From Oceanispirochaeta sp963676905 (GTDB lineage: Bacteria > Spirochaetota > Spirochaetia > DSM-2461), in NCBI GenBank assembly GCA_963676905.2, contig CAXXVE010000001.1, positions 3,906,001 to 3,970,000 on the forward strand: DNA of 64,000 bases, given 5' to 3'. This document shows positions 10,942 to 20,814 of the stretch, in pieces. Numbering within the stretch: position 1 is the stretch's first letter; every line of letters starts with the position of its first letter. A model generated the notes under the pieces. The model worked only from the letters and a program-made list of their open reading frames with translations, was not told the origin of the DNA and ran no database searches. The translations under genes were made by a program, and so were the position numbers.

Positions 10942-13900
10942 TTAAAAAATATTTGTTCGGAGCCCGAAAGCTACACGGGGAGCAATTCTGGCCTCGACAT
11001 CCGACGAAATGACCCAGAACTGCGATTCAACATAGAATGAGAAGGAACTGAAATTCTTCCATTCCGGTTTTTTGAAATTCACAAGCTCCAACTGAGCCAA
11101 TACGGCTCCCAGAACCATGCCGTTTGCATCATCAGCCCTGCTGTTCTGCATTGTGAAGTACTGAAATGTAGTACCCACTGCCAGAGAAGAGGAGAAGTTC
11201 TCAAAGTCGTAGCCGAACATAAAATCCCAGGGAAGGGTAGCTACATTGGCAAGGAGCTTAGCTCCGAATACCATTCCATTGAACCGCCCGTCAGGGGCAT
11301 AACCTGCAAGGGCTTCCAGCTTGACGTTATCATCAAAGAAGGTGAGCCCCACTCCCCCTTCGGCATAGGTGGAACCGAAAAAATGGGCATCCAGATACAG
11401 ACCCTGAACAAATTCAGGAACCTTGTAATGATTCTTACTGCCTTCCCGAAGGGAGGCCTCTACCGACTTCAGTCCGTTGTTATCACCCGCGGTTCCTGCA
11501 AAGCGGGCATTGTCGTTGAACCGTGCCCCTTCAAAGGGGGTCAGAAGTTCAATTTCAGGAGCTGTCTTATCCACAACCAGAACGGTCCGGCTCACTGCAG
11601 AATTCCCGTCTTTAAAATGGGCCCGCAAAATAAGCCAGAGCTCTCCATTGGGAATTTCCCTTGTCTCCAGACGGTACTCCCAGTTTTCCTGCCCTTTTAC
11701 TGTTGAAAATGTTTTGCCGTTGTCCAGGCTGATCTCGACAAAATCAACTGCCTTGCTCTTTTCAAAAGCCTTCAGTTCCCTGTCATCCAGGGGCGGAACA
11801 ATGTAGTCATATCCGGCGCGGCCTGTCAGCCGGGGCCGGTCCGCGGCATAGTCTCCGGCACTGTAACCTTCCATAGTTATCCAGGGTCCTGTTTTGCTGA
11901 ACTGGAACCCGGAAACAGAAGAGCTGACGGATTCACCGCTTTCCGTCTGCACAGAAGCAGAGATTTCGTGATGCCCTTCAGTCAGTGACTGACCTTTAAT
12001 ATGGGCGCTGAAAAAACCGGAATCCTTGATATCAATATCCCACAGCCGGGAACCGTCCAGATAGAGTTCTGCAGATGCAATGGAACTGAAATTCTCAACC
12101 ATACCCTGAACCAGCACATCGCTGTTGATGCTGCTCCCCGGGGAGGGCGAGATAATTGTAACCCGCCTCTCTTTCAGGACGTCAATCTTCCGGATATTCC
12201 TGCTTATATGAACCTGGTTGCCCGTCACATCTTCCGCCGAAATTCTGAGGTTGATCCATCCCGGTGAGAAGCCGCTCAAATCCAGAGTTCCCCTGACAAG
12301 GCTGTCCAGAGGCAGCTCAACCTCTTGTGCCTGCTCCATCTCGTCCAGAGGCTGAATCTCAACAAGAACACGGGCCAGTTCACCCTTATCCTCAATAAAT
12401 CCTTCCAGATCAACTGTCCCGGTAAACTGAAGTCCTTCAGCCGGTTTCCTGATTTCAAGAGAGGGCGATGTATTGTCAATTGAGAGTATGGAAGTATAGA
12501 GACCGGAAATACCGTAGCGGTCCATTCCCTTGAAAAGGATGGAGTGGTTTCCGTCCTTAAGCAGGTTCGTATTGTAGCTGTAGGACCAGGATACTCTTGT
12601 GTTTTCCGGTCCTGTGTTTTCAAGCTCTGTATTTTCCTGAGCCTCAGGATTTTCAGCTTCCGGAACGGTCTGATCCAAAGCTTCAATATGCATCAGATCA
12701 AAACTGCTGCCGTTGTCAAAAGAGATGTAGACAGCCTCGATTCCATTGGGATCTTCTGAATACCCGCGTATTTCTACAACACCCCTGACAGACTCACCCA
12801 TAGAGGGAGCATCCATACCGGAAGAGGGCTCACTGAGAGAGACTCTGAATGAGAGAGACGACCAGTCTCCCTCAATACCGTTGCGGTCAAGAGCTTTTAT
12901 TTCAAGAAGATGTTCATTGTCATCGAGATCACTCACCGAAATGGGCAGTTCAAAACTGTTAACTCCGCTCAGTTCCTTCTCTACACCGCCGTCGATCCGG
13001 TACAGAAGTGAGGCGACCTCATCATCATCAAAGGCCATTCCCGATACTGTAAAATCATCCTGTATGAGAGAATCCTCACCGGGAATCTGAATGACGACAA
13101 CCGGTTTGTCCCCGGCAGTGTCAATAAGAACATCCGGCTGAAAAAGGGCTGTATTGCCCGCCTTGTCCGTCAGCCTTATGGTTCTGGGAGGAACAGTCTG
13201 CTCTGTTTCCGCTGCACTATCTGTTTCCACGGGAGTGAGATCCAGATTGATTTTAAGAAAGTTCTCCGGGGCAAGAGATTCAAAATGGACTCCGTCGGCG
13301 GAGTATTCGACCGAATCAAGGAGAACCGCCTGATCCGGCTGTCCCAAAAAAGTGACTGCGCCGTTCGCACTCCATCCAGTAAGAGGAGTAACCTGGCTGA
13401 GCTCCGGAGGAGCCGTTGCCTTCCGGAAGAGATAGAACTCTTCCCTCTGCCGGCCGGATCTGTCCCTTGCTGTAAAGAGAAGGACGACACTGCCGTCGGG
13501 TTCATCATCAATATTCAGCAGTTTCTCAAACCTGCCCTCTTCAGTTTCAATTGCAGTTTCTTCTCCGCCGTTGATGCTGACACTCAGAGCCTCAAGGGCC
13601 TGGTTTTCACTGACCAGCCCGGAGACGACCATCTCTCCCGGACCCTTTATGATGTCTTCAGCCATGCTCAGATTTACAACGGGATCTGTACTGTCGGCAA
13701 CAATATCATAGGGGCCGAGGACAGTTTCCTTCCCCCCACGGGAAACAACTGTAATTGTTAGACCGCTTACATATCCGGGACCTTCTGATTCCAGAATAAG
13801 ACGGTTATCCCTGACCGCTGTTTTTAAGAATGCAGGGTTCTGCGATAGCTCTGCGGAGGCAGGATCATCGCTTCCTTCCCAGTAAAAAGTCACGGAATCT

Positions 13901-15750
13901 GATTCCTCCATCACCAGAAGAGAGTCTTTGGCTGCGCCGGAGGAAGCGAGACGGTCATCGGCATAGTGGAGCCGGTTTCCGCTGTTACCGCTGATTATAA
14001 AATAGAAAGTTTTCTGCCTGCTGATTCCCGCCCTGTCAACGGTATTCAGCAGGAGGGTGTGGTATCCTGGGGTAAGATCCTTCAAAGGGATTTTAAAGGA
14101 CTTCCCTCCCGAACTATTTGATTTGAGGGAGAGCTTCTTTTCCTCTGAATCGTCAAGAGAGTAACTGACCGATCCATCACCGTTATAGAATGCGGTATGC
14201 CCTGAGAGGTTCTTCCACTGATCCGGTTCAAGCTCCAGAGCCTGCTCAAAGGAGAGATTATCCCCCTCTTCCAGAGGTTCATAAAAATCCATATCCAAAT
14301 CGGGTGCTTTGCCTGTTACCGTAAAACTAATCCTAACCCGCTCCCCTTCACGTCCGTACCGGTCAACACCTAAATACTCCAGACGGTGAGTACCGGGAGT
14401 CAAATCCGCAAGGGGTTGATTAAATGAATAGGATGCCCCCAGATGCTGCTCTTCACCGCCGTCAACTGAAAAAACGACATCAACATCTCCATCATCATCA
14501 CTGACAAAACCGGCAAATACTGGAGCCCTGTAAGCTGTACCGGCAAGGGGATACAGGAGATCGATCACAGGTTTGTCCGTGTCCAGATCAAAGTCGTGCT
14601 TCAAACGGATCTCTACTTCATTCCCCGTAAGGTCAACAAGTGAAAAACGGATATCAGCCTTTTTCTCATTATTCAGATCAAAGGGAACAGACCAGTAGGG
14701 ATCTCCCGGAATCAAAGGAACATTCACAGGATCATCCCCGCCGACCCTGTAGGAAAGGGAGGCAAGGCCTATATCGTCCTGAGCCGTCCCCACAACAGTA
14801 AAACGGCCGTCTATGCTGTCCTCCTCTCCGGGATAGAGGATCTCAAGGGCAGGAGGATTGTTATCAACAAAGAGCAAAAATGATGAAAGCCCGACAGAGC
14901 CGGTCTCATCTGTACTTCTAATCCAGATAATACGGGGTCCGTCTTCCAGATCTCTTGTATCGAGAGCAAAGGAGAAAGTACCGGAAGACTCTTTTTTATT
15001 TCTCTTCCAGGAAACTTCATTATAGCTTTCCCCATCCAGACTTACTTCGACCTGACTGATCCCGTTACCGTCCCGGGTCTTTCCCTCAACTTTAATCTTG
15101 CCGTGAACAAGATCTCCGTTTCCATGGGATGTGATCTCATTGGCGGGTATGGACCGGTCCAGAATGAAGGATACGGTTTTTTCATCTCCCTGGACTCCGT
15201 TTATATCCACAGCTCTTACAGTCAGAAGGCAGGGGCCGTCGTCGAGAACCGACGTATCAAGATAATAGGACCAGAACTCCTGTCCTTCAGCGGAATAAAA
15301 AAGGCCGTCATTGATCTTTACTTCAACAGAGGAGATGCCGTCATCATCAACGGCTGTACCGATAATATTGAGCATGCCTGTCGCAACCATCCCCGAAACG
15401 GGATTGGAAATTCCGACAACAGGTTTATCAGATTCAGGATCAACATATACATCGATGGGGTCCGAAAAGGAAATATTGCCTGCTTTGTCGGTTCCCTGAA
15501 CTATGAAGTTATAGACCCCCGGCTCCAAATCAGACACATCCAGCTCGTGTGACCAGTTGTCCATACCCTCCACTGGATAGTAGGGATTCTTCTCCTCTTT
15601 AACTGAACCGGCATCATCAGGAACGGGCTGATCCTGTGAGAACAGGAGACCCGGCAGAAGGGCTGCCAGAGAAAGAGAGAAACATAGTATTCTTATTGAC
15701 TGGATGGTCAATCCAATTTTGGAAAGAGGTGTTAATCTATATGCTGTCAT
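10942..15750 (-). CDS. Ig-like repeat protein with C-terminal outer-membrane beta-barrel
   Basis: The protein has 1602 residues from the ATG at 15750. A TTG at 15777 would add nine residues, and neither start has a clear ribosome site. A hydrophobic segment ending near L-L-F-S-Q suggests a Sec signal peptide. About 13-14 Ig-like modules follow, built like those of the downstream gene, with aspartate-rich D-D-x-G turns that may bind calcium. The last ~165 residues change character: alternating hydrophobic strands rich in F, Y, G and W ending in a terminal phenylalanine, as in outer-membrane barrel proteins. The barrel would anchor the repeats in the outer membrane, probably as a partner or platform for the giant lipoprotein. 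The modules, signal and terminal F are seen; the anchoring role is inferred. Confidence 0.8.
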   Translation of the reverse strand: MTAYRLTPLSKIGLTIQSIRILCFSLSLAALLPGLLFSQDQPVPDDAGSVKEEKNPYYPVEGMDNWSHELDVSDLEPGVYNFIVQGTDKAGNISFSDPIDVYVDPESDKPVVGISNPVSGMVATGMLNIIGTAVDDDGISSVEVKINDGLFYSAEGQEFWSYYLDTSVLDDGPCLLTVRAVDINGVQGDEKTVSFILDRSIPANEITSHGNGDLVHGKIKVEGKTRDGNGISQVEVSLDGESYNEVSWKRNKKESSGTFSFALDTRDLEDGPRIIWIRSTDETGSVGLSSFLLFVDNNPPALEILYPGEEDSIDGRFTVVGTAQDDIGLASLSYRVGGDDPVNVPLIPGDPYWSVPFDLNNEKKADIRFSLVDLTGNEVEIRLKHDFDLDTDKPVIDLLYPLAGTAYRAPVFAGFVSDDDGDVDVVFSVDGGEEQHLGASYSFNQPLADLTPGTHRLEYLGVDRYGREGERVRISFTVTGKAPDLDMDFYEPLEEGDNLSFEQALELEPDQWKNLSGHTAFYNGDGSVSYSLDDSEEKKLSLKSNSSGGKSFKIPLKDLTPGYHTLLLNTVDRAGISRQKTFYFIISGNSGNRLHYADDRLASSGAAKDSLLVMEESDSVTFYWEGSDDPASAELSQNPAFLKTAVRDNRLILESEGPGYVSGLTITVVSRGGKETVLGPYDIVADSTDPVVNLSMAEDIIKGPGEMVVSGLVSENQALEALSVSINGGEETAIETEEGRFEKLLNIDDEPDGSVVLLFTARDRSGRQREEFYLFRKATAPPELSQVTPLTGWSANGAVTFLGQPDQAVLLDSVEYSADGVHFESLAPENFLKINLDLTPVETDSAAETEQTVPPRTIRLTDKAGNTALFQPDVLIDTAGDKPVVVIQIPGEDSLIQDDFTVSGMAFDDDEVASLLYRIDGGVEKELSGVNSFELPISVSDLDDNEHLLEIKALDRNGIEGDWSSLSFRVSLSEPSSGMDAPSMGESVRGVVEIRGYSEDPNGIEAVYISFDNGSSFDLMHIEALDQTVPEAENPEAQENTELENTGPENTRVSWSYSYNTNLLKDGNHSILFKGMDRYGISGLYTSILSIDNTSPSLEIRKPAEGLQFTGTVDLEGFIEDKGELARVLVEIQPLDEMEQAQEVELPLDSLVRGTLDLSGFSPGWINLRISAEDVTGNQVHISRNIRKIDVLKERRVTIISPSPGSSINSDVLVQGMVENFSSIASAELYLDGSRLWDIDIKDSGFFSAHIKGQSLTEGHHEISASVQTESGESVSSSVSGFQFSKTGPWITMEGYSAGDYAADRPRLTGRAGYDYIVPPLDDRELKAFEKSKAVDFVEISLDNGKTFSTVKGQENWEYRLETREIPNGELWLILRAHFKDGNSAVSRTVLVVDKTAPEIELLTPFEGARFNDNARFAGTAGDNNGLKSVEASLREGSKNHYKVPEFVQGLYLDAHFFGSTYAEGGVGLTFFDDNVKLEALAGYAPDGRFNGMVFGAKLLANVATLPWDFMFGYDFENFSSSLAVGTTFQYFTMQNSRADDANGMVLGAVLAQLELVNFKKPEWKNFSSFSFYVESQFWVISSDVEARIAPRVAFGLRTNIF

Positions 15751-15777
15751 CAATAATTTTGTCCAATTTTTATTCAA

Positions 15778-16118
15778 TATCTATTTCAATTTTTTTTATA
15801 ATGTTTATCGGTTGATCACTAATATAAACAAATACAATTCCATATAAAACACGTGAAATATATGAATTCCGCATTTTTAGGGCATAAATTTACGAAGGAT
15901 AAATCCGGGTTAATTTAGTGAAGAAGGTTCATATCGAAATATTACAAAAAATGTACAGATAGTACGGGTATCCTCTAAAAACCGAAGGGGGGAGAGATTC
16001 TGCTGCACTCTTTTAAAAAAGTATGTCTGAGTGTTTAATATGTAATCATGTATTTTTTTATCGAAATATGAAAACAATTGTTTGATTAAGATTATATTCC
16101 TTTCTATAATGCACGGGC
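15778..16118. other. AT-rich intergenic region between divergent genes
   Basis: This 341-base gap separates the minus-strand repeat genes from the plus-strand cyclase. It is strongly AT-rich. It holds the cyclase promoter at its right end and presumably a promoter for the repeat genes at its left end. I see no convincing ORF, tRNA, riboswitch core or strong hairpin in the middle. Confidence 0.6.
16082..16110 (+). promoter_or_regulatory. Sigma70-type promoter of the cyclase gene
   Basis: TTGATT and a perfect TATAAT are separated by 17 bases. The -10 box ends at 16110, only eight bases before the ATG at 16119. Transcription would therefore start at or next to the initiation codon, giving a leaderless message. 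No ribosome-binding site is visible, which agrees with this. Confidence 0.7.
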
Positions 16119-17618
16119 ATGCGTGATATATCCGAGTACGGTGACAATACGAGCCCTTACGAACTCTTCAGTCATATTTACTGGTGCATAATAAACCGCA
16201 GAATCAGGCTGCTGTCTGAACTTGAAGCCTATCTTTCATCGGTTCCGGAAGGTTCGAAGAAGGAGTTTGTCTTTAAGAGCGCCTTTCAGATGCTCAAGGA
16301 GATGCACTGGGGGTTCTTCAGCGAACTTGATTCCCGTAATTATCCGGTATTATGGAAACAACTCACCATTCCCCACCGGAAATATCCGGGCATAGGCGAA
16401 TTGAAGCGAAGTATGTCCATCACGGACATCTATGTTGCCTTTATTGATATTCACGGGTATACCGCATTCTGCCGGCAGCACAGCAACCATACCTCCATGC
16501 TGCAGCTTCTTGACAACTGCATTGAAAATGACATTCGCCACATCTGCAGAAACAACCACGTCATGGGCAACCGGGCCCGGGGTGATGAGATTATTCTTGT
16601 AGGGACCTCGGCCTGTGATGTGATGAATACTGTGATAATGATTGCTGACTATTTTGGGAACCGTAAGCTTACAAAGGATTCTGAAATAGTAAAAAAACGC
16701 AGTGATCAGGCTCTGAAGCTGCCAGAGTTCAGCATCTCCGCAGGTGTAGCCGGAGGAAAAAAATACTCAGTACTCGTCATAACCGCCGCCGGAGATCTAT
16801 CCGGTTCTGTTGTCAATACGGCAGCCAGGCTCCAAAGCCGTGCCAGCAAGATAGCCCACAACAGAAGCCATATACTCACTACAAATCAGGTAATAGCAGG
16901 TTATAAAAGGGGAATGGATAAAGAGCCGGGTCTTTGTTTGTTTACAGAGGACGTAGGCTTTCTAGATCTGGGCTCTGTCGGATTCAGAGGTGTTGAGCTT
17001 CGGCTGGCTGAAGTCCTGATTGACCAGGATCAGATGTACAGGACATCGTATCAGGATTCCCTGCAGAAGCTGATTGATGCGCTTCACGGCAGCTGGAGTG
17101 AGAGAACTTTTACATGCCTTACTGATCTGATAATGGAAGCGGCAAGATCTGCACCGGAGTTTGAAATTGATCTGCCCGATGACAGTGAACGTCTACTATC
17201 AGTCTCCAATCAGACAGTCGTTGATATGATAAGCAGAATAAACACCCTGTTTCTTATAAAAAGAAACTATCCGGCGGCTCTTGAAGAACTCAGAAATGTT
17301 GCTGAGATTCTGGGCATGGTCGATCACTTTGATCATGCGACCCTGCTCTACCTCAAGACTGTAATCGACGGCTATGGATCTATTATTTCTATCTACAACA
17401 AGCATATAACAGCGTATGCGGAAAAATACAAAGCCAATCTATTCTCTGCCGGGGAGAGACAGAAATTCGACAGTGCCAAGGTTTCATCGGTTGTCTACAA
17501 GATGATGAGTGAAGAGATGATTGACCGCATCGAACCTGACAAACGTAAAGCCCTCTGGGGACAGATTGCCAGAGACCTGGAACAGGAAATTGATATCCTC
17601 CCCTACCTCGACAAATAG
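16119..17618 (+). CDS. Class III adenylate/guanylate cyclase-like protein
   Basis: The protein has 499 residues. A class III nucleotidyl cyclase catalytic core spans roughly residues 100-300. F-I-D-I-H-G-Y-T carries the first metal aspartate (Asp110), R-G-D-E has the second (Asp156), and V-V-N-T-A-A-R-L-Q has the transition-state Asn233 and Arg237. All core catalytic residues expected of the family are therefore visible; cAMP versus cGMP specificity cannot be assigned. There is no signal peptide or transmembrane segment, so it should be cytoplasmic. The ~95-residue N-terminal and ~190-residue C-terminal flanks are helical and unrecognised, and may sense a signal or mediate dimerisation. The alternative upstream ATG at 16109 is followed by a stop after five codons. 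The gene stands alone ahead of an AraC regulator. Confidence 0.85.
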   Translation: MRDISEYGDNTSPYELFSHIYWCIINRRIRLLSELEAYLSSVPEGSKKEFVFKSAFQMLKEMHWGFFSELDSRNYPVLWKQLTIPHRKYPGIGELKRSMSITDIYVAFIDIHGYTAFCRQHSNHTSMLQLLDNCIENDIRHICRNNHVMGNRARGDEIILVGTSACDVMNTVIMIADYFGNRKLTKDSEIVKKRSDQALKLPEFSISAGVAGGKKYSVLVITAAGDLSGSVVNTAARLQSRASKIAHNRSHILTTNQVIAGYKRGMDKEPGLCLFTEDVGFLDLGSVGFRGVELRLAEVLIDQDQMYRTSYQDSLQKLIDALHGSWSERTFTCLTDLIMEAARSAPEFEIDLPDDSERLLSVSNQTVVDMISRINTLFLIKRNYPAALEELRNVAEILGMVDHFDHATLLYLKTVIDGYGSIISIYNKHITAYAEKYKANLFSAGERQKFDSAKVSSVVYKMMSEEMIDRIEPDKRKALWGQIARDLEQEIDILPYLDK

Positions 17619-17686
17619 ACAAAACTCAGCAATTCAGAACAAGCTGTATATATCTCCTTCCTCTATTCTATAAACAGGAGGCCATT

Positions 17687-18538
17687 TTGGACTGGATAAA
17701 GAATCTGAACAAAGCCCTTGAGTATGTTGAAGAGCATATTGCAGATGAAATCGATTATGACCTTGTAGCGGAAGAGGCCAACTCTTCAAAGTTTCACTTT
17801 CTGAGGGTGTTTTCCATTCTTACAGGTAAGACACTTGGAGAGTATATAAGAGAGAGAAGACTCTCCCTGGCTGCAGTGGACATCCTTTCGGGAAGACTGA
17901 AGATAATTGAAATTGCACTGAAATACAGGTATGAAAATGCAGGATCTTTTACCAAAGCCTTCAAGAGATTTCACGGCATCACTCCGATACAGGCCAGAGC
18001 TGCAGATTCAGTGTTAAAAGCGGCACCTCCAATCATATTTTCTATCAATGTGAAGGGAGAAGAGAAGATGGAATACAGAATTGAAAGGAAGAGCGGTTTT
18101 TCAGTGATCGGAGTGTCACGGGAAGTCACAAAGAAGGACGATGAGAACTTCAGGATTATACCGCAGTTCTGGCAGCAGGTAGAGGATGACGGCACCATGG
18201 CGGAGATCACTCCCCGGATCACAGATTCAGGGCTGATGGGCATCTGCTATGACTTTGATATGAAAACTGAAGAATTCAGTTACATGATAGCTGTAGAAGG
18301 AGAGAGTCCTGAGGGAAAACTGGATCAACTCCTCCATGTGGATTCGATGACATGGGCGGTATTTCCCAGCAGAGGAAAGATGCCCGGAGCCATACAGCAG
18401 GTGTGGCAGAAGGCCTTTCATGAGTGGTTTCCCGCAACGGATTATGAACATGCCGAGGGACCTGAAATTGAAGTCTACCATGATACGGAGGAGGAGTGCT
18501 CCTTTGAAGTCTGGATACCAGTAAAACTGAAGAAGTAA
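17687..18538 (+). CDS. AraC-family regulator with GyrI-like effector domain
   Basis: The protein has 283 residues. It starts at a TTG (17687) preceded at five bases by a perfect AGGAGG. Residues ~1-105 form the two helix-turn-helix motifs of the AraC family, ending in the signature F-K-R-F-H-G-I-T-P. Residues ~125-283 resemble the GyrI-like/Rob C-terminal ligand-binding fold, starting Y-R-I-E-R-K-S-G-F and ending F-E-V-W-I-P-V. This order, DNA-binding first and effector domain second, is typical of Rob-like regulators that bind small hydrophobic or cationic compounds. The target is unknown. The convergent MFS permease gene is a neighbour but is more likely controlled by the divergent AraC gene at 19862. 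Confidence 0.88.
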   Translation: MDWIKNLNKALEYVEEHIADEIDYDLVAEEANSSKFHFLRVFSILTGKTLGEYIRERRLSLAAVDILSGRLKIIEIALKYRYENAGSFTKAFKRFHGITPIQARAADSVLKAAPPIIFSINVKGEEKMEYRIERKSGFSVIGVSREVTKKDDENFRIIPQFWQQVEDDGTMAEITPRITDSGLMGICYDFDMKTEEFSYMIAVEGESPEGKLDQLLHVDSMTWAVFPSRGKMPGAIQQVWQKAFHEWFPATDYEHAEGPEIEVYHDTEEECSFEVWIPVKLKK

Positions 18539-18554
18539 TAATCCTCAGAGCCCA

Positions 18555-18586
18555 TTTCCCGGATTCCGGAAAAAGATTCCGGGAAA
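18555..18586. terminator. Inverted repeat between convergent genes
   Basis: A 9-bp perfect inverted repeat, tttcccgga and tccgggaaa, with a 14-base loop lies between the AraC gene and the convergent MFS gene. It is placed as a bidirectional terminator, but neither side carries a clear T-run. Confidence 0.45.
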
Positions 18587-18608
18587 ATCTGCGGTTCTTG
18601 ACGCTGGA

Positions 18609-19802
18609 TCAGGAATAGACCCTGCTCTCCTTCTTCCGGGACAGGAACAGACAGACAAGGAGCAGGACAAAGCTTGTCATAAGATAGGGAGAGATGACCT
18701 CCAGACCGAAAACTCTGGCAAATACACCTGCCAGGGAGGGAACCACAGCGGCACCGATCCCTGATGCCGAAATCTGCATTCCAATTGTATTTGCCACATG
18801 GCTGCGGCCGACCCTGTTTTCCGTATCAGACATAAGAGCGGGAAAAATGGGAGCAATGGCAAAGCCTACAAGGGCGACACCCGTGACAGAACCGGCGGCG
18901 CTGCGGAAGAGAGCCATAATTGCCGTTCCTGTCAATGCCAGAGCTATGCTTATATAAAGGAGTTGCCGGGATGTCAGCTTCCGGGTATACAATCCCGCCG
19001 TAAAACGGCCCAGAGTGAACATGGCCCAGTAGCTTCCTGTAATAAATCCCGCGACCGCAGATGCGACACCCCTGGATTCAGTAAGAAGTGAATAAATCCA
19101 TAGACCGAATCCGATTTCTGACCCCACATAGAGAAAAAACAGCGCCATACTGAGCCAGGCTCCTGACTGTTTCATAGTCTCCTTCATTGAGGCATCCGAG
19201 GCATGGTGATTCTCATCCCCAGACTGGCTATCCACTTTTTTATCCCAGAGGTTTCGGGTTGCAAAAAACAGGAGAGCCATAAGGGCCTGAAAGATGCAGA
19301 CAGCCAGATATCCGTACCGCCACTGCCCCGTCATATGAATACCGGCAGTCATGATCAGGGGACCTGTGGTGATACCGATACCGAAGCTGGCATGAAGCCA
19401 CTGCATAAGACGCTCGGAGTAGTGCTTCTCCACATAGTTGTTCACCCCTGCATCGATAGCCCCAGCCCCAACACCTCCAATAAATGCCGACCCCACAAAA
19501 AGAGGCCACAAAGGGGTGAAACTGTAAATGAACTGGGCGGCAGATGTCAAAAGACAGCTTACGGCAAGAAGACCGCCGACCCCGAGGATTCTGACGGTGG
19601 CTCCGCTGAAGAACCCCGAAAGAGAGTATCCGATGGTCCCGGAGACGAGGACCAGACCGATGGCATCGATGGGAAGACCGAAGCTCTCCCTTATCCCCGG
19701 CCAGGCGACGCCATGAAGACCGTCAGGCAGACCGAGTGAAATAAAAGCGATATAAGACAGAACCAGAAGAATTATTCCGTGATGAACCCGTTTCTTTTCC
19801 AT
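18609..19802 (-). CDS. MFS transporter
   Basis: The protein has 397 residues and about 12 predicted hydrophobic helices. It has the usual layout of two six-helix halves with a hydrophilic loop near residues 185-205. The N-terminal half contains S-L-G-L-P-D-G-L-H-G and a glycine-rich helix G-G-V-G-A-G-A-I-D-A-G-V-N, resembling the sugar/FucP-like branch of the major facilitator superfamily. It would be an inner-membrane solute:proton symporter or effluxer; the substrate cannot be read from sequence. It is transcribed divergently from the AraC gene at 19862 with only 59 bases between them, so that regulator probably controls it. Confidence 0.85.
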   Translation of the reverse strand: MEKKRVHHGIILLVLSYIAFISLGLPDGLHGVAWPGIRESFGLPIDAIGLVLVSGTIGYSLSGFFSGATVRILGVGGLLAVSCLLTSAAQFIYSFTPLWPLFVGSAFIGGVGAGAIDAGVNNYVEKHYSERLMQWLHASFGIGITTGPLIMTAGIHMTGQWRYGYLAVCIFQALMALLFFATRNLWDKKVDSQSGDENHHASDASMKETMKQSGAWLSMALFFLYVGSEIGFGLWIYSLLTESRGVASAVAGFITGSYWAMFTLGRFTAGLYTRKLTSRQLLYISIALALTGTAIMALFRSAAGSVTGVALVGFAIAPIFPALMSDTENRVGRSHVANTIGMQISASGIGAAVVPSLAGVFARVFGLEVISPYLMTSFVLLLVCLFLSRKKESRVYS

Positions 19803-19861
19803 CAGACCATGTTACTACAGAAAAACCGGGGTGACAAAAAGAAAGAGCTCTCCATTAACAT

Positions 19862-20752
19862 ATGGCGGCAAGTTCTGATACCGTTTATGATTATTCAGAT
19901 ATGAGTGGAAAAGAGAGTCAGGAAATTGTCCGTTTTGAAATAACAAGGGATGCACCCTTTTTTATGGATAAGCTGAGCAGTTCGACAACCCGGATCGCTG
20001 CACACCGCCTCACCCATTATGCCATAAGCCTTTTGTGTGCCGGGGAACTTGAGATTGAAACAGATCTGATCCGGAACAAGGTTACAGCGCCGGCTCTCTT
20101 TATCACAGCTCCCGATGTAATCAGAAGATTCAACAGAATCTCTGCTGATATTGATGTAAGAGTCCTGTTTTTCAGAAAGGATTTTTTCCTCGAAAACAGA
20201 ACAGATATCTACTATCTGGATAAATTTGATTTTTTTGACCGGAAAGACAGGCATGTGATCCCTCTGACCGATGAGAGCTATGCCCGCTTCCTGAACTATC
20301 TGGATCTTATTGAAGCAAAGGTCCAGCCGCCCTCGTCCCGCAGTTCAGAAATAGTCCGCAGTTTTATCAATATCCTTGTGAATGAAATTGATGAAATCAT
20401 CAGCCATGACGACTCTCCGAAGCATCAGAAGAGCAGGAACGACCAGCTGCTCTTTGAATTTAAAGTTCTTGTTTCCGAAAATTATCATGATCACCGGCAG
20501 CTCTCCTTCTATGCAGACAAGCTGAATGTGACCCCGAAACATCTTTCCTCAGTGATTAAGCAGGCCAGCGGAAGGACCGCAAACGAGTGGATCAATGAGA
20601 TGATTCTTCTGGAAGCACAGGTTTTATTGAAAAACCATGACCTCTCCATAGCACAGATCGCTGAGATTCTAAGCTTTACCGATACATCCCACTTCGGGAA
20701 ATTCTTCAAGAAGAGAACCGGAGAGGGACCTTCGGCTTACAGAAACAGCTGA
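19862..20752 (+). CDS. AraC-family transcriptional regulator
   Basis: The protein has 296 residues. The last ~100 carry the paired helix-turn-helix DNA-binding domain: N-V-T-P-K-H-L-S-S-V-I-K in the first motif and F-T-D-T-S-H-F-G-K-F-F-K-K in the second, ending G-P-S-A-Y-R. The N-terminal ~180 residues look like a cupin-type sensor that could bind a ligand. It is divergent from the MFS permease gene across a 59-base gap, which suggests it regulates that transporter and possibly itself. No ligand can be assigned. Confidence 0.88.
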   Translation: MAASSDTVYDYSDMSGKESQEIVRFEITRDAPFFMDKLSSSTTRIAAHRLTHYAISLLCAGELEIETDLIRNKVTAPALFITAPDVIRRFNRISADIDVRVLFFRKDFFLENRTDIYYLDKFDFFDRKDRHVIPLTDESYARFLNYLDLIEAKVQPPSSRSSEIVRSFINILVNEIDEIISHDDSPKHQKSRNDQLLFEFKVLVSENYHDHRQLSFYADKLNVTPKHLSSVIKQASGRTANEWINEMILLEAQVLLKNHDLSIAQIAEILSFTDTSHFGKFFKKRTGEGPSAYRNS

Positions 20753-20814
20753 TTATCCGCCAATTGTACTGTTTTTTACGAAAATTATACCTTCTTTCTA
20801 TTATTTCTCCCGGT

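Noticed and set aside
15103..15552. Plus-strand ORFs opposite the second Ig-like gene
   Set aside because: Antisense shadows with no ribosome site or recognisable domain.
15778..16118. Riboswitch or small RNA in the long AT-rich gap
   Set aside because: No conserved riboswitch core or strong stem was found.
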